A stretch of DNA of 64,000 nucleotides from Roseateles sp. XES5 (GTDB lineage Bacteria; Pseudomonadota; Alphaproteobacteria; Rhizobiales; Rhizobiaceae), in contig NZ_CP084752.1 of NCBI RefSeq assembly GCF_020535545.1, forward strand, positions 2,197,501-2,261,500. Reading direction: 5' to 3'. The position numbers were made by a program, and so were the translations under genes. The notes under the pieces are model-generated. The model ran no database searches. It worked only from the letters and a program-made list of their open reading frames with translations, and was not told the origin of the DNA. Of this stretch, positions 59,519-64,000 are shown piece by piece (the stretch's first letter is position 1; each line of letters opens with the position of its first letter).

Positions 59519-60868
59519 ATGACGATGCATGCGGATGTGGCCGTCATCGGCTCCGGCTTCTCGGCCGTCGCGCTTTCGCTTAACCTCCTCGACCTCATGC
59601 CTGCATCGGCGCAGGTGAGCCTTGTGGGGCCTGAGGCCGGGCTTGGAAGAGGCATTGCCTATTCGACCCGAAACGAGGCGCTGCTCCTCAACGTTCCCGC
59701 CGGCCGCATGGGGCTTTTCGCCGACCGCCCCGACCATTTCGTGGCATGGCTGAAGGAGAACGGCTTGCGCGCCGGGCCCGATGACTTCGTTCCCCGCCGG
59801 GTCTATGGCGATTACATTGCCGATTGCCTTCAGGCCGCGCGCCGGCGAACGGGCAACCGCCCGGCGCTGACCGTCGTCGACACGGTCGCCCTCGGTGCGG
59901 AGGCCACGCAGGACGGCGGCTTGCTCTTCCACCTGTCGAATGGCGAGCGCCTTTCGTCGCCTTTCGCGGCCCTGTGCACCGGCGCTGGAACACGGCGACT
60001 TCCACTCGAAACGGTGCCTGACGCGACCCGCCCCTTCGTTGTCGATGACCCCTGGGCGGAGGCCTGGTGGGAGCGTTTGCCGATGGAAGGCGACGTGCTC
60101 CTCGTCGGCACCGGCCTGACCATGGTCGACCAGTGTCTCGTTCTGGCGGAGCGGGGCTTCAAGGGGAGGATTCACGCCGTGTCGCGCCACGGCCTCCTGC
60201 CGCAGGCGCATCTCGACCGCCGCGCCGACCCGGTGCCGACCATGCTGGCGCCGGATGGCGGCGAGGTCAGCCAGATGCTTTTCGCCCTGCGCCGCGCCGC
60301 CGGGGGCGTGCCGGACTGGCGCGCCGTCATGGACGGGCTCCGGCCCGTCACGCAGGCGCTCTGGAAGGCCTGGAGCCCGGAGCGGCGCGCGCGGTTCCTC
60401 CGCCATGCCAGCGCTTACTGGAATGTCCATCGCCACCGCATGGCGCCCGCCGTTGCGAAACGGATCGCCGCGCTCCGCGACGGCGGCCGCCTGATCGTCC
60501 ATCGCGGGCGTCTCGGTGGTCTCAGGCTTGAGGGCGCCGGGCTGGCCGCCGATATCGTCGGCCGGGAGAAGACAAGCGTCGCGGCGGCCATGGTCGTCAA
60601 CTGCACGGGGTTCGACCGATGTACGGTGGAGGCCTCGCCGCTACTGTCGAGCCTTGCCGCGCAAGGCGTTCTGTGTGCCGACCCGCGGGGCCTCGGCATT
60701 GTGGTGGACGAGGGATCGGCCGTTCCCTCGGGTGCAGACCGGCCCCGGCTCTATGCATTGGGACCGCTGACGGCGGGACGGCATTTCGAGATCACCGCCG
60801 TTCCCGACATCCGTCAGCAGGCGCTTTCCGTCGCCAGGGCCATCAGCGCCGCGGTTGCCTGCGGATGA
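59519..60868 (+). CDS. FAD/NAD(P)-binding protein of the NAD_binding_9 type (first)
   Basis: A 449-residue flavoprotein. The N-terminal dinucleotide motif is DVAVIGSGFSAVALSLNLL. A second nucleotide-binding stretch is VLLVGTGLTMVDQCLVLAER (around residue 194), and the C-terminal FAD-closing segment is RLYALGPLTAGRHFEIT. It resembles YdhS-like FAD proteins of unknown reaction. Its stop overlaps the Rrf2 start as ATGA, and a paralogue follows two genes later. Position beside SfnB-like and sulfate-binding genes suggests a redox step in sulfonate or sulfone use; this is inference. Confidence 0.78.
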   Translation: MTMHADVAVIGSGFSAVALSLNLLDLMPASAQVSLVGPEAGLGRGIAYSTRNEALLLNVPAGRMGLFADRPDHFVAWLKENGLRAGPDDFVPRRVYGDYIADCLQAARRRTGNRPALTVVDTVALGAEATQDGGLLFHLSNGERLSSPFAALCTGAGTRRLPLETVPDATRPFVVDDPWAEAWWERLPMEGDVLLVGTGLTMVDQCLVLAERGFKGRIHAVSRHGLLPQAHLDRRADPVPTMLAPDGGEVSQMLFALRRAAGGVPDWRAVMDGLRPVTQALWKAWSPERRARFLRHASAYWNVHRHRMAPAVAKRIAALRDGGRLIVHRGRLGGLRLEGAGLAADIVGREKTSVAAAMVVNCTGFDRCTVEASPLLSSLAAQGVLCADPRGLGIVVDEGSAVPSGADRPRLYALGPLTAGRHFEITAVPDIRQQALSVARAISAAVACG

Positions 60869-61323
60869 GAAGCGCGCCGTCTGCCGGCATTCTGTCGCAG
60901 AAATCCAGATATGCCTTGCAGGCCCTTCTGGTGCTTGCCCGCGCTGGTCCGGGGCAGACCCTGCGGATCGGGGTCATTGCCGAAGGGGAGGCCATCCCCA
61001 AGAAGTTCCTCGAACAGATCCTGCTCGACCTGAAGCGCGCCGGCATCGTGGACAGCCGCCGCGGGCAAAAGGGCGGTTATCTGCTGTTGCGGCGCCCGCA
61101 GGCGGTTTCATTGGGCGACGTGCTGCGCGCGACGGATGGTACACCGCTGCCAGCCGCCAGCCGTGCCGGCGAGAATGCCGCTTCCCATGCATTGAGCCGG
61201 GTCTTCGCGCGCGTTGCGGCCGCGTCGGCGAAAATCCTCGACGGGACGACGCTGGCAGACGTGCTTTCGGAAGCGTCGGGGCAGGGGGATTCGCGCCCAT
61301 CGATTATTCTAGTAAAAAGGTAG
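60865..61323 (+). CDS. Rrf2-family regulator lacking cysteines
   Basis: A 152-residue Rrf2 protein. The winged helix is LSQKSRYALQALLVLARAG, then IPKKFLEQILLDLKRAGIVD and the wing SRRGQKGGYLL. Iron-sulfur-sensing members (IscR, NsrR, RirA) have three cysteines in the C-terminal half; this one has no cysteine at all, like the CymR/CysR type that senses sulfur status by protein partner or ligand. It overlaps the preceding FAD gene by 4 bp and precedes the second FAD gene by 67 bp. It is the natural regulator of this sulfur block. Confidence 0.85.
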   Translation: MRSAPSAGILSQKSRYALQALLVLARAGPGQTLRIGVIAEGEAIPKKFLEQILLDLKRAGIVDSRRGQKGGYLLLRRPQAVSLGDVLRATDGTPLPAASRAGENAASHALSRVFARVAAASAKILDGTTLADVLSEASGQGDSRPSIILVKR

Positions 61324-61390
61324 AAAATTATCCGGCGGTGCGCTATTCTCCCGCCGGTGTCTTCCTCCATCTTGCAGGAAAGGATGGGCC

Positions 61391-62722
61391 ATGGACCTTG
61401 AAGCTGCAAAAGGGGAAACGGCAAGAGGACCGGCAACCGCGCCGGGGTGCACGCTCCCGCCTGTCAGGATTGCGGTCGTCGGTGCGGGTCCTTCCGGCCT
61501 CGCCACCGTGATTGCCCTGATGCGGCGGTTCCATCGGCCCTTCGAGGCCTGGATGATCGATGCCGAGGACGCGCCCGGCGCCTTCGGCGACGGTCCTTCC
61601 GGCCGGGCGCTGACAAGCGAACCCGCCCGCGACCTTTCCCTCCTGCCCGACAGGCCCGACGATTTCACTCGCTGGCTGAAGGACAATTTCCTCTCGGGTG
61701 GAACCGTGACGGCCCTGCGCGGTCCGCAGGATCTGCATGCGCCGCGCGCCTTGTTTCGCGATTATGGCATGGCCCGTTTCGGCGAGGCGCTCGCCCTTCG
61801 CCGCGACGTGTGCATCCGCACCGTCAGCGCCACCGTCCGTCATATAGGCCTCGATGCCGGCGGGGTGCGCCTTGCCTTCCGTGCAGGGGAAAGCGCGCAT
61901 TTCGACCATGTCTTCGTGGCCACCGGCTTCGGCTTCGCCCAACGCGAGGCCGCATCCTGGCAGGAGGCGGCGGCGGTGGCGGAACGGCTGTCCCGGCAGG
62001 AAAACCCGCCGCCGCTGACCCTTGTCGGCAACGGGCCGCGCCTTGCCGCCATCCTGCTCGATCTCAGGGCGCGCGGCTTTGCGGGCGCCATTCACGTCGC
62101 GGCGGCGGCCGGCCGTCTGCCGCAGCCGCATGGGCGCGGCTTCGGCGGGATGGTCTTCGGTGAGCCGCCGACGAGCCGGTCGCTGCGCGATGCCTTCCAC
62201 TACGTCCGGCAGGAATGTAGCAGCGCGGAGGCGCGGGACGGTGGCCAGTGGCAAACCGTCGTCGATGCCGCCTCCGCACGGCTTTCTGTGGTCTGGCGCA
62301 ACCTGCCCCAGGCCGAGCGCAACCAGTATCGCCGCCATCTCCTGCGCCTGCACCGCCATTTCTCCATTCGCATCGCCGGCGACGTCCATCGCCGCCTTGC
62401 CGCGGAATTCGAGACCGGCCGCACCCGCTTCGTGCCGCCCTGCGATCCGAAGACGGCGGATGGAAATACCATCGACTGCCGGGAAGCCCCCGCCGCGCGT
62501 GCGCTTGCCGGTCTGCTCGGCTGCGATGTCGCCACGCTTTCCGTCGACGATTGCGGCCGTCTGCTCGGCCATGGCCGGATCGTCGATGGCCTTTCCGTCG
62601 TCGGGGCGGTCGCCTCGGGTCTCCGGCCCGGCCCCTTCACCTTCGCCGAGACGGTGCGTCAGACCTATCGCAGCGTGCTCTCTGCACCGCTGTCCGGTTC
62701 GGCGCGGCTCTCTCGCGGCTGA
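61391..62722 (+). CDS. FAD/NAD(P)-binding protein of the NAD_binding_9 type (second)
   Basis: A 443-residue paralogue of the protein encoded at 59519. The FAD motif is VRIAVVGAGPSGLATVIALM (residues 24-43). Shared features are SEPARDLSLLPDRPDDFTRW near the N-terminus (compare LLLNVPAGRMGLFADRPDHF in the first) and PLTLVGNGPRLAAILLDLRA as the second nucleotide site. AGGAAAGG precedes ATG 61391. Having two such proteins flank the regulator suggests they act together or on related substrates. The reaction is unknown. Confidence 0.78.
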   Translation: MDLEAAKGETARGPATAPGCTLPPVRIAVVGAGPSGLATVIALMRRFHRPFEAWMIDAEDAPGAFGDGPSGRALTSEPARDLSLLPDRPDDFTRWLKDNFLSGGTVTALRGPQDLHAPRALFRDYGMARFGEALALRRDVCIRTVSATVRHIGLDAGGVRLAFRAGESAHFDHVFVATGFGFAQREAASWQEAAAVAERLSRQENPPPLTLVGNGPRLAAILLDLRARGFAGAIHVAAAAGRLPQPHGRGFGGMVFGEPPTSRSLRDAFHYVRQECSSAEARDGGQWQTVVDAASARLSVVWRNLPQAERNQYRRHLLRLHRHFSIRIAGDVHRRLAAEFETGRTRFVPPCDPKTADGNTIDCREAPAARALAGLLGCDVATLSVDDCGRLLGHGRIVDGLSVVGAVASGLRPGPFTFAETVRQTYRSVLSAPLSGSARLSRG

Positions 62723-62947
62723 AAAAAGTTCATCGGGCCGGCGAAAAGAGGCGATTTTTCGCGGATGCATTTTGCGTTTCCGCATCCCTTTTCGAGATGA
62801 ACTGTGCGCTTTTTGCCGGGAGGGGCAGTGCGCGCATTGCGCCGATATCCCTCGTTTGGAACCGGTTTTGCGAACTTTCCGGCCATTGTTGACTAAGTCT
62901 ACTAATTCTCTAGGGTTTTAATCGAGGCAGTGACCAGGAGGTTGGAG

Positions 62948-63973
62948 ATGTCGACAATAGGAAAACGCATCGGGGCTTTGGCCCTCGGTTTGGGGCTGGT
63001 GTTCAGCGGGATTTCGGGGGCGATGGCGGAGACGACGCTGCTCAATGTCTCCTACGACCCGACGCGCGAGCTCTACCAGGACTACAACGCCGCCTTCATC
63101 AAGCACTGGAAGGCCAAGACCGGCGAGAGCCTCACGGTCAAGCAGTCGCACGGCGGCTCGGGCAAGCAGGCCCGCTCGGTGATCGACGGCCTGGAGGCCG
63201 ATGTGGTGACCCTGGCCCTGGCCTATGACATCGACGCCCTGCACGACACCGCCAAGCTGCTGCCGGTGGACTGGCAGAAGCGCCTGCCCCACAACGCCTC
63301 GCCCTACACCTCCACCATCGTCTTCCTGGTGCGCAAGGGCAATCCGAAGAAGATCACGAACTGGCCCGACCTGGCCCGCAGCGGCGTGGAGGTGATCACC
63401 CCCAATCCCAAGACCTCGGGCGGCGCGCGCTGGAACTATCTGGCGGCCTGGGCCTGGGCGAACCAGGAATTCGGCGGCGACCAGGACAAGATCAAGGCTT
63501 ACATCGCCGAGCTCTACAAGCGGGCGCCGGTGCTGGATACGGGCGCACGCGGCTCGCTGACCACCTTCGCCCAGCGCCAGATCGGCGACGTTCTACTCGC
63601 CTGGGAGAACGAAGCCTATCTCGCCGGTGCGGAATTCGGTGCCGACGCCTTCGATATCGTGGCTCCGCCGATTTCGATCCTTGCCGAACCGCCGGTCACG
63701 ATCGTCGACGGCAATGTCGATGCCAAGGGCACGCGCAAGCAGGCGGAAGCCTATCTCAACTACCTCTATTCGGAAGAAGGCCAGAACATCGCGGCCAAGC
63801 ACTTCTACCGTCCCTCCAAGCGCGAGGTGGTAAAGCCGGAGTTGCTGCAACAGCTTCCCGATATTAAGCTGGTGACGATCGACGACCCGATCTTCGGCGG
63901 CTGGGCAAAGGCACAGCCCGAGCATTTCGGTGACGGCGGCGTCTTCGACCAGATCTACAAGCCGGGGAACTGA
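62948..63973 (+). CDS. sbp: sulfate-binding protein (mosaic gene)
   Basis: A 341-residue periplasmic sulfate/thiosulfate-binding protein. A signal peptide ([20 protein letters not shown]) precedes [20 protein letters not shown]. Ligand-contact blocks [20 protein letters not shown] and [20 protein letters not shown] are intact. AGGAGG seven bases upstream fixes ATG 62948. The tract from about 63165 to 63470 has only CTG leucines (10 of 10 in the codons I counted to 63455), while the flanks use CTC, TTG and CTG. It would supply the membrane transporter whose first gene seems to start at 63979. Confidence 0.92.
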   Translation: MSTIGKRIGALALGLGLVFSGISGAMAETTLLNVSYDPTRELYQDYNAAFIKHWKAKTGESLTVKQSHGGSGKQARSVIDGLEADVVTLALAYDIDALHDTAKLLPVDWQKRLPHNASPYTSTIVFLVRKGNPKKITNWPDLARSGVEVITPNPKTSGGARWNYLAAWAWANQEFGGDQDKIKAYIAELYKRAPVLDTGARGSLTTFAQRQIGDVLLAWENEAYLAGAEFGADAFDIVAPPISILAEPPVTIVDGNVDAKGTRKQAEAYLNYLYSEEGQNIAAKHFYRPSKREVVKPELLQQLPDIKLVTIDDPIFGGWAKAQPEHFGDGGVFDQIYKPGN

Positions 63974-63978
63974 GCACC

Positions 63979-64000
63979 TTGACGACCTCTGCTGCCGCTT
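63979..64000 (+). CDS. start of next gene, probably sulfate permease subunit (partial)
   Basis: A TTG codon 5 bp after the sbp stop opens a frame reading (M)TTSAAA to the window edge. In rhizobial sulfate operons sbp is followed by cysT, so this is its expected place. Only seven codons are visible, so identity and start are guesses from position. Confidence 0.3.

Overview
The window reads as a chromosome or chromid segment of an alphaproteobacterium of the Rhizobiaceae (Sinorhizobium/Ensifer/Shinella/Rhizobium type). The evidence is the 23S rRNA with a helix-9 intervening sequence, two copies of a RIME-type rhizobial intergenic repeat, close similarity of one gene to rhizobial stcD, a PccR-type propionate regulon and generally rhizobial codon use (mixed CTC/CTG/CTT leucine codons). 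The genus is not resolved from sequence alone.

Layout. 1-3.8 kb: end of an rRNA operon (spacer, 23S, 5S, initiator tRNA-fMet, terminator). 3.8-20.2 kb: a quaternary-amine catabolic island, most likely for proline betaine (stachydrine) and/or glycine betaine. It holds a Rieske demethylase with its reductase, a LysR regulator, two Old-Yellow-Enzyme-type N-demethylases (one StcD), a ProXWV-like importer, a ProC-like reductase, a TetR regulator with twin operators, a DddQ-like DMSP-lyase cupin, electron-transfer flavoprotein EtfBA, and the glutathione-dependent formaldehyde dehydrogenase that would clear the formaldehyde made by demethylation. Gene remnants (gabD 3' end, an Ldh_2-type 5' end) lie at or near its left part. 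20.3-24.6 kb: surface polysaccharide genes (polymerase/ligase, Wzz-like protein, GNAT/CelD-like protein). 24.6-32.2 kb: propionyl-CoA to succinyl-CoA genes (pccB, small membrane protein, pccA, methylmalonyl-CoA mutase) divergent from their PccR regulator. 32.2-44.1 kb: a flavin-reductase-like protein, four amidohydrolases and a dipeptide-type ABC importer, tied by a repeated TTGTATGCAA motif; the substrate is unknown. 44.1-48.8 kb: glycosyltransferase, RpiR regulator, MFS transporter, Asp/Glu/hydantoin-racemase family protein. 48.8-57.6 kb: aldo/keto reductase and LacI regulator divergent from a sugar ABC importer with DhaK/DhaL. 57.6-64 kb: a non-coding stretch with a strong terminator, then an apparent organosulfur/sulfate block (SfnB-like flavoprotein, two related FAD proteins, a cysteine-free Rrf2 regulator, sulfate-binding protein, start of the next gene).

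The most unusual observation is not a gene. At least five highly conserved genes (etfB, methylmalonyl-CoA mutase, pccA, pccB, sbp) carry internal tracts whose leucine codons are almost all CTG and, for etfB, the mutase, pccA and pccB, whose protein sequence looks betaproteobacterial (Burkholderiales-like). The flanks of the same genes are rhizobial. The tracts coincide with the parts best conserved between the two classes. This is either repeated gene conversion or, more likely in my judgement, a chimeric assembly or consensus from a mixed culture. It should be settled before these five proteins are used for any inference.
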